Shown here: one piece after another, positions 24,050 through 32,875 of the stretch
Numbering within the stretch: position 1 is the first letter of the stretch
How the letters are laid out: each line of letters begins with the position of its first letter
NCBI RefSeq assembly: GCF_943193205.1
Contig: NZ_CALPDD010000005.1
Location: 62,001 to 126,000, forward strand
DNA from: Alistipes muris
Lineage (GTDB): Bacteria > Bacteroidota > Bacteroidia > Bacteroidales > Rikenellaceae
DNA: 64,000 bases
Direction of reading: 5' to 3'
Made by a program: the position numbers and the translations under genes
The notes under the pieces: model-generated
Told to the model about the DNA's origin: nothing
Database searches by the model: none
What the model saw: only the letters and a program-made list of their open reading frames with translations

Positions 24050-25158
24050 GGTTCGTTGAGAATTTGCAGGGCCAGGCTTCGCATGAAGTCCGTGCCCGCT
24101 TCGAGCGCCCGTTCGTCGGGCGCGAAAGTGCCCGTGTGGGGGCGTCCGGCCGCGGCGCCTACGCCCAGCCGGTAGAAAAGCGCAGGGTAGCGCCGGCAGT
24201 AGAATCCGAAATCCTCGGCCGTGGTGCGCAGGGGCAGCATTTCGGTGTGCAGTCCGAGCGCCGCGGCCTGCGCGGCGGCCAGTCCGACCAGCCGGGAATC
24301 GTTGACGACCGGAGGGTAGCCGTGGTTGATGCCGACAGCCGTTTTCGTGCCGTGGCGGGCATCGGTGGCGGCGGCGAGTTCGGCGATGCGGCTGTGGGCG
24401 GCTGTGCGGTCGGCTTCGTCGAAAGTGCGGAGGGTCCCCTCCATGTATACCTCGTCGGGCACAACGTTGGTGGCGCCCGCCGCTTCGATGCGGCCGAGGG
24501 AGAGCACGCGCTCCGGTTCGTTGAGGTCCAGCAGCGCCGTTGCGAGTTCGGCGGCGGCCGCTACGGGGTCTTTCAGCTGGCCGCGCAGAGCTCCGTGGCC
24601 GCCCGTCCCCTGCACGCGGAAGCGCAGTTCGTCGCTGGCGGCCATGTATTTCCCGGCGCGGAATCCGAGGGTCCCGACTTCCAGCTGCGGCTCCACATGT
24701 TCGCCGACGACGGCCCGGACGTCGCAGCCCTCGAACGGATTTTCGGCCAGCACCAGCGAAGCGCCGCCGGGGTTGCACTCCTCGCCGGGCTGGAACAGCC
24801 CGAAGACCGTGCCGCAGAAATCGGGTGCGGCGGCCAGCCGGAGCAGCGTCCCGTAGAGCACGGCGGCGTGCATGTCGTGGCCGCAGGCGTGCATGACCCC
24901 GGGATTCCCGGACGCGTAGGGCAGCCCGGTCCGCTCCTCGACGGGCAGGGCGTCGATGTCGGCCCGCAGCACCACGGTCCGGCGGTCGTCGCAGGGGATG
25001 CGGCCCTCGATGCGTGCAAGAACCCCCGTGCCGGCTATCGGACGATGTTCGATACCTGCGGCGGCAAGCTGCGCGGAAATGAAAGCCGCGGTCTCCTGCT
25101 CCCGGAACGAGAGCTCGGGGTGGGCGTGCAGATGACGGCGGAAAGCGACGGTATCCAT
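24046..25158 (-). CDS. M20 family amidohydrolase (N-acyl amino acid or hippurate hydrolase type)
   Basis: This 370-residue metallohydrolase begins RRHLHAHPELSFREQETA. The metal site appears as HACGHDMHAAV, and EECNPGGA holds the catalytic Glu pair. EHVEPQLEVG carries another His ligand, and the C-terminal ALFYRLG and HTGTFAPDERAL supply the last. The inserted dimerisation domain (KDPVAAAAELATALLDLNEP) is present. Relatives remove acyl groups from N-acyl amino acids, aminobenzoyl-glutamate or indole conjugates; the substrate cannot be fixed here. It lies 4 bp after metF and overlaps rnr, so expression is linked. Confidence 0.92.
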   Translation of the reverse strand: MDTVAFRRHLHAHPELSFREQETAAFISAQLAAAGIEHRPIAGTGVLARIEGRIPCDDRRTVVLRADIDALPVEERTGLPYASGNPGVMHACGHDMHAAVLYGTLLRLAAAPDFCGTVFGLFQPGEECNPGGASLVLAENPFEGCDVRAVVGEHVEPQLEVGTLGFRAGKYMAASDELRFRVQGTGGHGALRGQLKDPVAAAAELATALLDLNEPERVLSLGRIEAAGATNVVPDEVYMEGTLRTFDEADRTAAHSRIAELAAATDARHGTKTAVGINHGYPPVVNDSRLVGLAAAQAAALGLHTEMLPLRTTAEDFGFYCRRYPALFYRLGVGAAAGRPHTGTFAPDERALEAGTDFMRSLALQILNEP

Positions 25159-25161
25159 TTT

Positions 25162-26127
25162 TCAAAAGACGGTTTTGGCGATTTCGATGATGTTTTCGGC
25201 CTTGCCCATCGGGTAGTAGTGGAGCACGGGTACGCCCGCGGCCTTGAGCTCGCGGCTTTGGGCGATGGCCCATTCGGTGCCGATGCGGCGCACGGCGGCT
25301 TTGTCGTCCTGGTGGGCCAGCACCTCGCGCCGGAGTTCCTCGGGGATGCGGCAGCCGAAGGTCTCGGGCAGCAGCGTGAGGTGGCGCACCGTGGAAAGCG
25401 GTTTGATGCCCGGGATGACAGGGACCGTAATCCCGGCTTCGCGGCAGCGGCGCACGAAGTCGAAGAAGCAGGCGTTGTCGTAGAACAGCTGGGTCACGAT
25501 GTAGTCGGCTCCGGCGTCGATTTTGGCTTTGAGGAACTGCATGTCGGCTTCGGGCGACGGGGCTTCGGGATGGGTCTCGGGATAGCCTGCCACACCGACC
25601 GAGAACCGGGAGTGGTGGCACACCTCCACCTCGCCGTCGACGAATTCGCCGCGGTTCATGCCCGCAATCTGCCGCACGAGGCCGGCCGCGTGGGCGTGGC
25701 CCTGGGGGTGGGGCGCGAACCGCTCCTCGCTCTGCGACTTGTCGCCGCGCAGGGCCAGCACGCTGTGGAGCCCCAGGAAATCCATGTCGATCAGGGCGTC
25801 TTCGATGTCGTAGCGCGACAGGCCGCCGCAGATGAGGTGGGGCACCGTCTCGACGCCGTACTTCTTGCGGATGGCGGCCGAAATGCCCACCGTGCCGGGA
25901 CGCCGCCGCACGACATGGCGCTCGGTCCGTCCGTCGGGCAAAAGGGTCTGTTTGAGCCCCTCGCGGTGGAACGTCACGTTGATATAGGCCGGGTCGAACT
26001 CCATGAGCGGGTCGATGGCCGCGAAAGTGCCGCCCATGCCGTCGCCCTTGAGGGGCGGCAGGAGCTCGAACGCAAAGCGGGTTTTGTGCTGGGCCAGCGC
26101 GCTGTGGATGATGTCGGTTGCGTTCAT
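25162..26127 (-). CDS. metF: Methylenetetrahydrofolate reductase
   Basis: The TIM-barrel flavoenzyme has 321 residues. It starts HKTRFAFELLPPLKGDGMGG, which holds the catalytic Glu of the E-x-x-P motif. HLICGGLSRYDIEDALIDMD, SVLALRGDKS, DAGADYIVTQLFYDN and VIPGIKPLST are family blocks. It reduces 5,10-methylene-THF to 5-methyl-THF, the methyl donor used by the neighbouring MetH. The ATG overlaps the metH stop as ATGA, so donor and user enzymes are made together. It is slightly longer than E. coli MetF (296). Confidence 0.96.
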   Translation of the reverse strand: MNATDIIHSALAQHKTRFAFELLPPLKGDGMGGTFAAIDPLMEFDPAYINVTFHREGLKQTLLPDGRTERHVVRRRPGTVGISAAIRKKYGVETVPHLICGGLSRYDIEDALIDMDFLGLHSVLALRGDKSQSEERFAPHPQGHAHAAGLVRQIAGMNRGEFVDGEVEVCHHSRFSVGVAGYPETHPEAPSPEADMQFLKAKIDAGADYIVTQLFYDNACFFDFVRRCREAGITVPVIPGIKPLSTVRHLTLLPETFGCRIPEELRREVLAHQDDKAAVRRIGTEWAIAQSRELKAAGVPVLHYYPMGKAENIIEIAKTVF

Positions 26128-29100
26128 AGGTTGTCGGGTATGACTTTGCGCAGCTCGTCGGGTTCGAGCCCGCGGCGCCGGGCGTAGTCGGCGAACTGCT
26201 CCTTGTCGACGGGTCCCACGGCGAAATAGTCGGCGTCGGCGAAAAAGAGCCCGCAGAGCGCTTCGCCGGGGTCGATCATGTGGTTTTCGGTGAGCTTCAT
26301 GGCGGTGGTGACTTCGGCCGCGAGCAGGTCGAAGACCTCGCGTTTGAGCGTGTGGTCGGGCGACGCGGGGTAGCCGAAAGCCATGCGGCGGCCGCGGTAG
26401 CTGCCACGGACGACCTGCGCGGGGGCGGGCATCGGGTCGGTTTCGTAACCCCACATTCGGCGCCGGACGAAAAGGTGGACCGCCTCGGCGAAGGCTTCGG
26501 TCAGCCGGTCGGCCAGCAGTTTGGCCATGATGGCCGAATAGTCGTCGCCCGCGTCGCGGAACTTGGCGGCGAGTTCCTTGAGCCCGATGCCCGCCGTGAG
26601 GGCGAAGCAGCCTATCCAGTCGCCCGAGGGGGCGATGAAGTCGGCCAGCGAGCGGTTGTCGGCGCCGCGCGTCTGGTTGCGCAGCATGGCCAGCCGGTGT
26701 TCGCGCCCCTTGGGGTCGGTCACGACGATGTCGTCGCCCTCGGACCGGGCGGGGAAGATGCCGACGACGCCTTGGAGCGTCAGCAGCCGCTCGTCGCGGA
26801 TGCGGGCCAGCAGGGCCTGCGCGTCGGCGAAGAGCTTGCGCGCTTCGGCCCCCTTTTCGGGGTGGTCGAGCACCTCGGGATAGCGGCCCGGGAGGTCCCA
26901 GCCTGCGAAGAAGAAACTCCAGTCGATATAGGGTTCGGCGTCGGCCACGTCGAAGTCGGGGAAGACCATGCGTCCCGGGTGGAGCGGCACGACGGGCGTA
27001 TGGACGGCGGCGGGCCTGTTTTTGCGCGCTTCGGCCAGCGGCAGCAGGTTTCGTGCCTTTTCGGCGCTGCGGAACTGCTCGCGCAGGGTCTCCTGCTCGC
27101 TGCGGATGCGGGCTTCGTAGGCGGCGCGGCCGGGACCGAGCAGCGAAGCGAGTATCTGCGTGTTGCGGCTGGCGTCGGGCGAGCGGACGACCGTGCCCGA
27201 ATAGACCGGGGCGATGTGCACGGCCGTGTGCATGTCGGAGGTGGTGGCGCCGCCGATAAGAACGGGGATGCGCGACCCGCGGCGCTCCAGCTCCTCGCAG
27301 ACGTGCGCCATTTCGTCGAGCGAGGGGGTGATCAGACCGCTCAGACAGATGCAGTCGGCGCCCCATGCTTCGGCTTCGTCGGCGATGCGCTGCGGATCGA
27401 CCATCACGCCCAGGTCACGGATGGCGTAGCCGTTGCAGGCCATGACGACTGAAACGATGTTCTTGCCGATGTCGTGAACGTCGCCTTTGACGGTGGCTAT
27501 CAGCACCTTGCCCGCCGAATGCGACTGCCCGGCGCTCTGCTCGATGTAGGGGGTAAGGGCTGCTACGGCGCGCTTCATCACGCGGGCCGTTTTGACCACC
27601 TGCGGCAGGAACATCTTGCCCTCGCCGAAAAGGGTGCCGACCTGCTCCATGGCGGGCATCAGCAGGCTGTCGATGACGGCCATGGGCGAACCCAGCCCGC
27701 GGCAGGCTTCGAGCGCGTCCTCCTCGATATGGTCGGCGATGCCCCGGAGCATGGCGTATCCGATTCGTTCCCGGAGCGTTCCGGCGCGCCATGCATCGGT
27801 GGGCTGCGGTCTGGTTTCGGCGTCCTGCCGCACCTGCTGGGCATATTCGGCCAGCCGCTCGGCCGCATCGGGGCGGCGGCAGAGGATGACATCCTCGACC
27901 CGTTCCAGCAGCCCGGGCTCGATGTCGCTGTAGACCCGGAGCATCTGCGGATTGACGATGCCCATGTCCATTCCGGCGGCGATGGCGTGGCAGAGGAACG
28001 CCGAGTGCATCGCTTCGCGCACGGCGTTGTTGCCGCGGAACGCGAACGAGAGGTTCGACACCCCGCCCGAGACCTTGGCGTGGGGCAGATTCTGCTTGAT
28101 CCACCGCGTGGCGTCGATGAACGCCTTGGCATAACCGTCGTGCTCGGCGATTCCGGTGGCGACGGCCAGGATGTTGGGGTCGAAAACGATCTCTTCGGCC
28201 GGGAATCCGCTGGCTGTGAGCAGGTCGTAGGCGCGGCGGGCCACCTCGATTTTGCGTTCGTAGGTGTCGGCCTGCCCGCGCTCGTCGAAAAGCATCACGA
28301 CGGCCGCGGCGCCGTAGCGGCGGATTTCGCGGGCCCGGCGCAGGAATTCCTCTTCGCCCTCCTTGAGCGAAACGGAGTTGACGATGGCTTTGCCCTGCGT
28401 GACTTCGAGCCCGGCCACGAGCACTTCCCACTTGGAGGAATCTATCATGACCGGCACGCGGGCGATTTCGGGCTCCGAAGCCATCAGGTTCAGGAACGTG
28501 CGCATGGCGGCCGGACCGTCTATCAGCCCGTCGTCCATGCAGACGTCGATGACCTGCGCCCCGGCTTCGACCTGCGCGCGCGCCACCGAAAGGGCTTCTT
28601 CGTAGTTGCCCTCGCGGATGAGCCGCGCGAACTTGGCCGAACCGGCCACGTTGGTCCGCTCGCCGACGTTGATGAAGTTGGCTTCGGGAACGATGCGCAG
28701 GGGCTCCAAGCCGCTCAATATGGTCTCGTGTCTGGGCGTGGGCAGGGGGCGCGGCGTGTAGCCGCCCACGATTTTCTGCAACTCGAAGATGTGTTCGGGC
28801 GTGGTGCCGCAGCAGCCGCCGACGATGTTGACCAGCCCGCGCCGGAGGTATTCGCCCACGTCGTCGGCGAACATGGCGGGTGTTTCGTCGTAGCCGCCCA
28901 TGACGTTGGGCAGTCCGGCGTTGGGATGGGCCGAAATGCGGAACGGCGCCACGGCGGCCAGCCGCTCTAAGTAGGGCAGCATCTGTTTGGCTCCGTAGGC
29001 GCAGTTGAAGCCCACGGAAAGCAGCCGGGCGTGCGAGACCGAAGCGCAGAAAGCCTCGACGGTCTGCCCCGAGAGGGTGCGGCCGCTGGCGTCGGCCAAC

Positions 29101-29732
29101 GTGCCCGAGAGCATGGCGGGAATGTCGCGGCCCAGCTCCTCGGAGAGCCGGTCGACCGCGTAGAGCGCCGCCTTGGCGTTGAGGGTGTCGAAGACCGTTT
29201 CGATAAGCAGGACGTCGGCGCCGCCGTCCAGAAGACCGCGCGCCTGCTCGGTGTAGGCGTCGACCAGCTGGCGGAACGTCACCTCGCGGGCCGCCGGATT
29301 GGCCACGTCGGCCGAGATGGAGGCGGTGCGGTTGGTGGGTCCCATCGACCCGGCGACGAACCGGGGTTTCCGGGGGTTGCGGGCCGTGAATTCGTCGGCC
29401 GCACTCCGGGCAAGGGCCGCCGCCGCGCGCGAAATCTCGCGGGCGTACTCCTCCAATCCGTAGTCCTTGAGCGAAATGGCGTTGGCGTTGAACGAATCGG
29501 TGGTCACGATGTCGGCGCCTGCCGCCAGGTATTTTTCGTGGACGGCCCTCACCGCTTCGGGCTGTGTGAGGACCAGCAGGTCGTTGCAGCTGCGCAGCCG
29601 CACGGGCCACTCGCGGAACCGCTTGCCGCGGTAATCTTCTTCGGTGAAACCGTATTGCTGAATCATCGTGCCCAACCCGCCGTCCAAGAGCAGGATGCGC
29701 GATTCCAGGAGCTGTTCGAGCGTCGCGGCCAT
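26124..29732 (-). CDS. metH: Cobalamin-dependent methionine synthase
   Basis: The full four-module enzyme has 1202 residues, near the E. coli length. The homocysteine domain ends with VGGCCGTTPEHI (zinc cysteines). The pterin domain contains FINVGERTNVAGSAKFARLI and VSNLSFAFRGNN. The B12 domain carries GDVHDIGKNIVSVVM with the cobalt-ligand His. The C-terminal AdoMet domain contains GYPASPDHTLK. It transfers methyl from 5-methyl-THF to homocysteine and is reactivated with AdoMet. The start at 29732 was preferred because it directly follows the upstream stop; a start nine codons earlier overlaps that gene. No cobalamin or SAM riboswitch is apparent. Confidence 0.97.
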   Translation of the reverse strand: MAATLEQLLESRILLLDGGLGTMIQQYGFTEEDYRGKRFREWPVRLRSCNDLLVLTQPEAVRAVHEKYLAAGADIVTTDSFNANAISLKDYGLEEYAREISRAAAALARSAADEFTARNPRKPRFVAGSMGPTNRTASISADVANPAAREVTFRQLVDAYTEQARGLLDGGADVLLIETVFDTLNAKAALYAVDRLSEELGRDIPAMLSGTLADASGRTLSGQTVEAFCASVSHARLLSVGFNCAYGAKQMLPYLERLAAVAPFRISAHPNAGLPNVMGGYDETPAMFADDVGEYLRRGLVNIVGGCCGTTPEHIFELQKIVGGYTPRPLPTPRHETILSGLEPLRIVPEANFINVGERTNVAGSAKFARLIREGNYEEALSVARAQVEAGAQVIDVCMDDGLIDGPAAMRTFLNLMASEPEIARVPVMIDSSKWEVLVAGLEVTQGKAIVNSVSLKEGEEEFLRRAREIRRYGAAAVVMLFDERGQADTYERKIEVARRAYDLLTASGFPAEEIVFDPNILAVATGIAEHDGYAKAFIDATRWIKQNLPHAKVSGGVSNLSFAFRGNNAVREAMHSAFLCHAIAAGMDMGIVNPQMLRVYSDIEPGLLERVEDVILCRRPDAAERLAEYAQQVRQDAETRPQPTDAWRAGTLRERIGYAMLRGIADHIEEDALEACRGLGSPMAVIDSLLMPAMEQVGTLFGEGKMFLPQVVKTARVMKRAVAALTPYIEQSAGQSHSAGKVLIATVKGDVHDIGKNIVSVVMACNGYAIRDLGVMVDPQRIADEAEAWGADCICLSGLITPSLDEMAHVCEELERRGSRIPVLIGGATTSDMHTAVHIAPVYSGTVVRSPDASRNTQILASLLGPGRAAYEARIRSEQETLREQFRSAEKARNLLPLAEARKNRPAAVHTPVVPLHPGRMVFPDFDVADAEPYIDWSFFFAGWDLPGRYPEVLDHPEKGAEARKLFADAQALLARIRDERLLTLQGVVGIFPARSEGDDIVVTDPKGREHRLAMLRNQTRGADNRSLADFIAPSGDWIGCFALTAGIGLKELAAKFRDAGDDYSAIMAKLLADRLTEAFAEAVHLFVRRRMWGYETDPMPAPAQVVRGSYRGRRMAFGYPASPDHTLKREVFDLLAAEVTTAMKLTENHMIDPGEALCGLFFADADYFAVGPVDKEQFADYARRRGLEPDELRKVIPDNL

Positions 29733-29733
29733 G

Positions 29734-30543
29734 TTACTTGCGGATGATTTCGATTTCAAAAATCCGGCTCCAGTTCTTGCCCGTCACGAAGATGCGCTTG
29801 CCCTCGGCGTCGTAGGCGATGCCGTTGAGCACGTCGGTTTCGGGGCCGTGTTCGGATTCGGGCAGGATGCCCGCGAGGTCGACCACCCCCTCGACGATGC
29901 CCGTAGCCGGGTCGATGATGACGATTTGCTCGGTGGTGTAGACGTTGGCCCAGATTTTACCCTCGATCCACTCCAGTTCGTTGAGGTAGTCGACGGGCTG
30001 TCCCTTGTAGGTGACGGTCGTGCGCTTCTCGCGCCGGAAAGTCGCGGGGTCGACCGTATGGATGCGGGCCGAACCGTCGGACATGTAGAGCTTCTGCCCG
30101 TCGGTGGTCAGTCCCCACCCCTCGCCGGGGTAGCGGAAGTCGCGGAGCTTCCGCATGGTGGCCGCGTCGTAGACGTGGCAGGTGTTGGCGTGCCAGGTCA
30201 GCTGGTAGAGCCTGCCGTCGAGCAGGGCGATTCCCTCGCCGAACTCCGAACGCGGCAGGCGCGCCACCGTCCGGCTGCGTCCTGTGGCAAGGTCGGTCGT
30301 CCGCAAGACCGACTGCCCATACTGGCCCGTTCCCTCCCAAAGGATGCCGTCGGCGTACTGCAACCCCTGCGTGTAGGCGTCGGTGGGGTGGGGGTAGGCG
30401 GCCTTGATGCGGTAAGTGTATTCGGCGGGTTCGCTCTGCCGTGGGGCTGCCGGTGCGGCGGGCGCGGAGCCGCTGCGGGCGGCACTGCCACCGCAGGCGG
30501 CCGGCAAAACAGCCAGCAGGGCGAACATGAAAGTGCTTTTCAT
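29734..30543 (-). CDS. Glutaminyl-peptide cyclotransferase, predicted lipoprotein
   Basis: The protein has 269 residues. The N-terminus MKSTFMFALLAVLPAACGG is a lipoprotein-type signal with Cys17. The mature part is a five-bladed propeller of the plant/bacterial glutamine cyclotransferase family, with YTQGLQYADGILWEGTGQYG, EGWGLTTDGQKLYMSDGSAR, LNELEWIEGKIWANV and DVLNGIAYD. These enzymes close N-terminal Gln to pyroglutamate, a common modification of exported Bacteroidota proteins after signal cleavage. Its stop lies one base before the metH start, so it shares the transcript, though a metabolic link is not obvious. Confidence 0.92.
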   Translation of the reverse strand: MKSTFMFALLAVLPAACGGSAARSGSAPAAPAAPRQSEPAEYTYRIKAAYPHPTDAYTQGLQYADGILWEGTGQYGQSVLRTTDLATGRSRTVARLPRSEFGEGIALLDGRLYQLTWHANTCHVYDAATMRKLRDFRYPGEGWGLTTDGQKLYMSDGSARIHTVDPATFRREKRTTVTYKGQPVDYLNELEWIEGKIWANVYTTEQIVIIDPATGIVEGVVDLAGILPESEHGPETDVLNGIAYDAEGKRIFVTGKNWSRIFEIEIIRK

Positions 30544-30569
30544 CGGTTGAAGCTAATATAAATAATGTG

Positions 30570-30577
30570 CAAAGGTA
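30570..30577 (-). promoter_or_regulatory. Promoter of the cyclotransferase-metH-metF unit, -7 box
   Basis: Minus strand TACCTTTG lies 26 bases before the cyclotransferase ATG at 30543 and is the likely promoter for the downstream methionine genes. Confidence 0.55.
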
Positions 30578-30610
30578 AGGATAATCCGGTTAAGATTAGG
30601 TACGTTGCCT

Positions 30611-30737
30611 TGGGAAAATGCGGACAAGTTCGCTTTTGCTTGGCTTTTGGTACATTGGCTTCGCTGAAGATAGTGCGCCTCGGGAAAATCAAACAGCATA
30701 CTGCATTTGCTTTTCCGCTCGGCTTTTAGTATCTTTG
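30611..30737 (+). promoter_or_regulatory. tig promoter with two palindromic units
   Basis: The -33 TTTG (30706-30709) and -7 TATCTTTG (30730-30737) are 20 bp apart, 51 bp before the trigger-factor start. The -33 box sits in the right arm of an imperfect palindrome, with CTCGGGAAAA on one side and TTTTCCGCTCGG on the other. A second, more degenerate palindrome-promoter unit lies just upstream (30611-30656). Related units occur before rarA. Confidence 0.7.
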
Positions 30738-30788
30738 GCCCCGATTGCGAGGAAGAAACGAAAGAAAAATAGATACAATAACCTGACT

Positions 30789-32114
30789 ATGAAGATCGTA
30801 AGAGAACAACGCGACGGGGGCAGCTCGCTGCTCCGCATCAAGGTCGGCGAAACCGACTACGCCCAGGAAGTGGAGAAGGCGCTGCGCGACTACCGCCGCA
30901 AGGCCAACATTCCGGGCTTCCGTCCCGGCATGGTGCCCATGGGAATCGTCAAGAAGATGTACGGCAAGGGCGTAGTGGCCGAGCAGTCGTACCGCATGGC
31001 GTCGAACGCCGCTTTCGACTACCTCCAGAAAGAGAAGATCGACTACCTGGGCGACGTCATCCCGTCGGACGAGCAGGGCGGTTTCGACTTCGAGAACGGC
31101 AAGGAATTCGAGTTCGTCTTCGAGTTCGGCGAAGCTCCCGAAATCAAGCTCGACCTGACCGACAAGGACAAGGTGACCTACAACCGCATCAAGGTCGACA
31201 AGAAGATGCACGACGACTACCGCTCGAACTTCCTGCGCCGCTTCGGCCGCCTGGTCGACACCGAGAAGGTGACCGCCGACGAAGCGCTGGGCGTGACGCT
31301 CGACAACGGCGACATGAACGTGGCCGATGCCTACGTGGGGCTTATCTCGATGTCGGAGGAGGAGCGCAAGCCTTTCATCGGCAAGAAGGTGGGCGACAAG
31401 ATGGAGGTCAACATCAACGAACTCTACAAGAACCCGTCGCAGCGTGCCGCCGTACTTCAGGTCAAGCAGGACGAGCTGGAGGGCATCAAACCCGAATTCT
31501 CGCTCGAAATCACCAAAATCCGTAAGTTCGCCGAGCCGGAGCTGAACGAAGAGTTCTTCAAGATGGCTTTCCCGGGCGGCAACGTGGCCGACGAAGCCGG
31601 GCTGGACAAGTTCGTGGACGAAGAAATCGCCAAGGAGCTCGCCCGCGAAAGCGACTACCTGTTCACGCTTCAGCTGCGCGACTATCTGATTAAGAAAGCC
31701 GGGCTGAAGATGCCCGAGGAGTTCCTCAAGCGCTGGCTCTACACCATCAACGAGGGCAAGTTCACGATGGAGGAAATCGGCAAGGACTTCGACCAGTTCC
31801 TGAAGATGTTCACGTGGAACTACCTCCAGAAGCACTTCATCCAGACGGAGAAAATCGCCGTGTCGAAGGAAGAGGCCGTGGCCGAAGCCAAGGCGCTGGC
31901 CGCCGCGCAGTTCGCCCAGTACGGCATGCCCTCGGCGCCGGACGACATGCTGGCCGGCTACGCCGAAAAGATTCTCGCCGACAAGGACCAGGGACAGAAA
32001 ATCTACGAGAAGCTGTTCGAGACGAAGGTCGTCGAAGCCGTCAAGGGCAAAGTCAAGGTGACGGAAAAGGCCGTTTCTGCCGACGATTTCGCCAAATTGG
32101 CAAAGGAGATTTAG
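30789..32114 (+). CDS. tig: Trigger factor chaperone
   Basis: This 441-residue protein has the N-terminal ribosome-binding domain with the signature NIPGFRPGMVPMGIVKKMYG (G-F-R-x-G-x-x-P). A middle domain and a long helical C-terminal domain follow (residues ~250-430). The peptidyl-prolyl isomerase domain is weakly conserved, as is common in Bacteroidota. Trigger factor binds near the ribosome exit tunnel and shields new chains. The start at 30789 fits the promoter; the frame continues upstream only through the repeat-rich promoter. It is followed by its own terminator and then clpP-clpX, the classical tig-clp order. Confidence 0.95.
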   Translation: MKIVREQRDGGSSLLRIKVGETDYAQEVEKALRDYRRKANIPGFRPGMVPMGIVKKMYGKGVVAEQSYRMASNAAFDYLQKEKIDYLGDVIPSDEQGGFDFENGKEFEFVFEFGEAPEIKLDLTDKDKVTYNRIKVDKKMHDDYRSNFLRRFGRLVDTEKVTADEALGVTLDNGDMNVADAYVGLISMSEEERKPFIGKKVGDKMEVNINELYKNPSQRAAVLQVKQDELEGIKPEFSLEITKIRKFAEPELNEEFFKMAFPGGNVADEAGLDKFVDEEIAKELARESDYLFTLQLRDYLIKKAGLKMPEEFLKRWLYTINEGKFTMEEIGKDFDQFLKMFTWNYLQKHFIQTEKIAVSKEEAVAEAKALAAAQFAQYGMPSAPDDMLAGYAEKILADKDQGQKIYEKLFETKVVEAVKGKVKVTEKAVSADDFAKLAKEI

Positions 32115-32139
32115 TTTTTCGCAGGAAAAACCCATCTTC

Positions 32140-32177
32140 GGACTTTGCAGGCGTGATGTTTGCAAAGTCCTTTTTTT
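32140..32177 (+). terminator. Intrinsic terminator between tig and clpP
   Basis: Stem GGACTTTGCA / TGCAAAGTCC with an 11-base loop is followed by seven T. It ends 27 bp before the clpP ATG. Confidence 0.9.
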
Positions 32178-32203
32178 GAGTGTGAACCGTTTATCCAAGC
32201 ATT

Positions 32204-32875
32204 ATGTCCGAATTCGAGAAATACGCCCGCGGGAAGTGCGGCATCAGTTCGCTGAAACTTCATGACTACCAGTCCGTCTGCGAGGCTTATGTGTCGCCTA
32301 CCATCATCGAGGAGCGTCAGCTGAACATCGCTACGATGGACGTCTTTTCGCGGTTGATGATGGACCGCATCATCTTCCTCGGCGCCCCCATCTACGACGA
32401 TGCCGCCAACATCATCCAGGCGCAGCTGCTCTTTCTGGAGTCGGTCGACCCCGAGAAAGACATTCAGATTTATATCAATTCGCCCGGCGGGTCGGTCTCG
32501 GCGGGGTTGGGCATCTACGACACCATGCAGCTCGTGGCGTCCGACGTGGCAACCATCTGCACCGGGCTCGCCGCTTCGATGGGTGCCGTGCTGCTCACGG
32601 CCGGGGCTCCCGGCAAGCGTTCGGCGCTGCCCCATTCGCGGGTGATGATCCACCAGCCGCTGGGCGGGGCGCAGGGGCAGGCCTCCGACATCGAGATCAC
32701 GGCGCGCGAAATCATGAAGACCAAGCGCGAGCTGTACGAGATTCTTGCGGCCCATTCGGGCGTCTCGGTCAAGAAAATCGAGCGCGACGCCGACCGCGAC
32801 TACTGGCTTTCGGCCCGCGAAGCCCGCGACTACGGGCTCATCGACGAAGTGCTCTCCAAACGTGAAAAACAATGA
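32204..32875 (+). CDS. clpP: ATP-dependent Clp protease proteolytic subunit
   Basis: This 223-residue serine protease has the catalytic Ser in [15 protein letters not shown], the His in [14 protein letters not shown], and the Asp in the following helix region before [16 protein letters not shown]. It forms two stacked heptameric rings that degrade proteins fed by ClpX. The start follows a terminator, so some readthrough or a weak promoter must supply transcript. The stop overlaps the clpX ATG as ATGA, which fits coupled synthesis of the two partners. Confidence 0.97.
   Translation: MSEFEKYARGKCGISSLKLHDYQSVCEAYVSPTIIEERQLNIATMDVFSRLMMDRIIFLGAPIYDDAANIIQAQLLFLESVDPEKDIQIYINSPGGSVSAGLGIYDTMQLVASDVATICTGLAASMGAVLLTAGAPGKRSALPHSRVMIHQPLGGAQGQASDIEITAREIMKTKRELYEILAAHSGVSVKKIERDADRDYWLSAREARDYGLIDEVLSKREKQ

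Noticed and set aside
21785..25621. A 1278-codon frame suggesting an RNase R fused to a long N-terminal extension
   Set aside because: The extension overlaps the amidohydrolase gene in another frame and has a basic, repetitive composition. RNase R starts at the ATG at 24049.
30544..30788. Search for a cobalamin or SAM riboswitch upstream of the methionine genes
   Set aside because: The gap contains only two divergent promoters and palindromic units. No conserved riboswitch core was seen.
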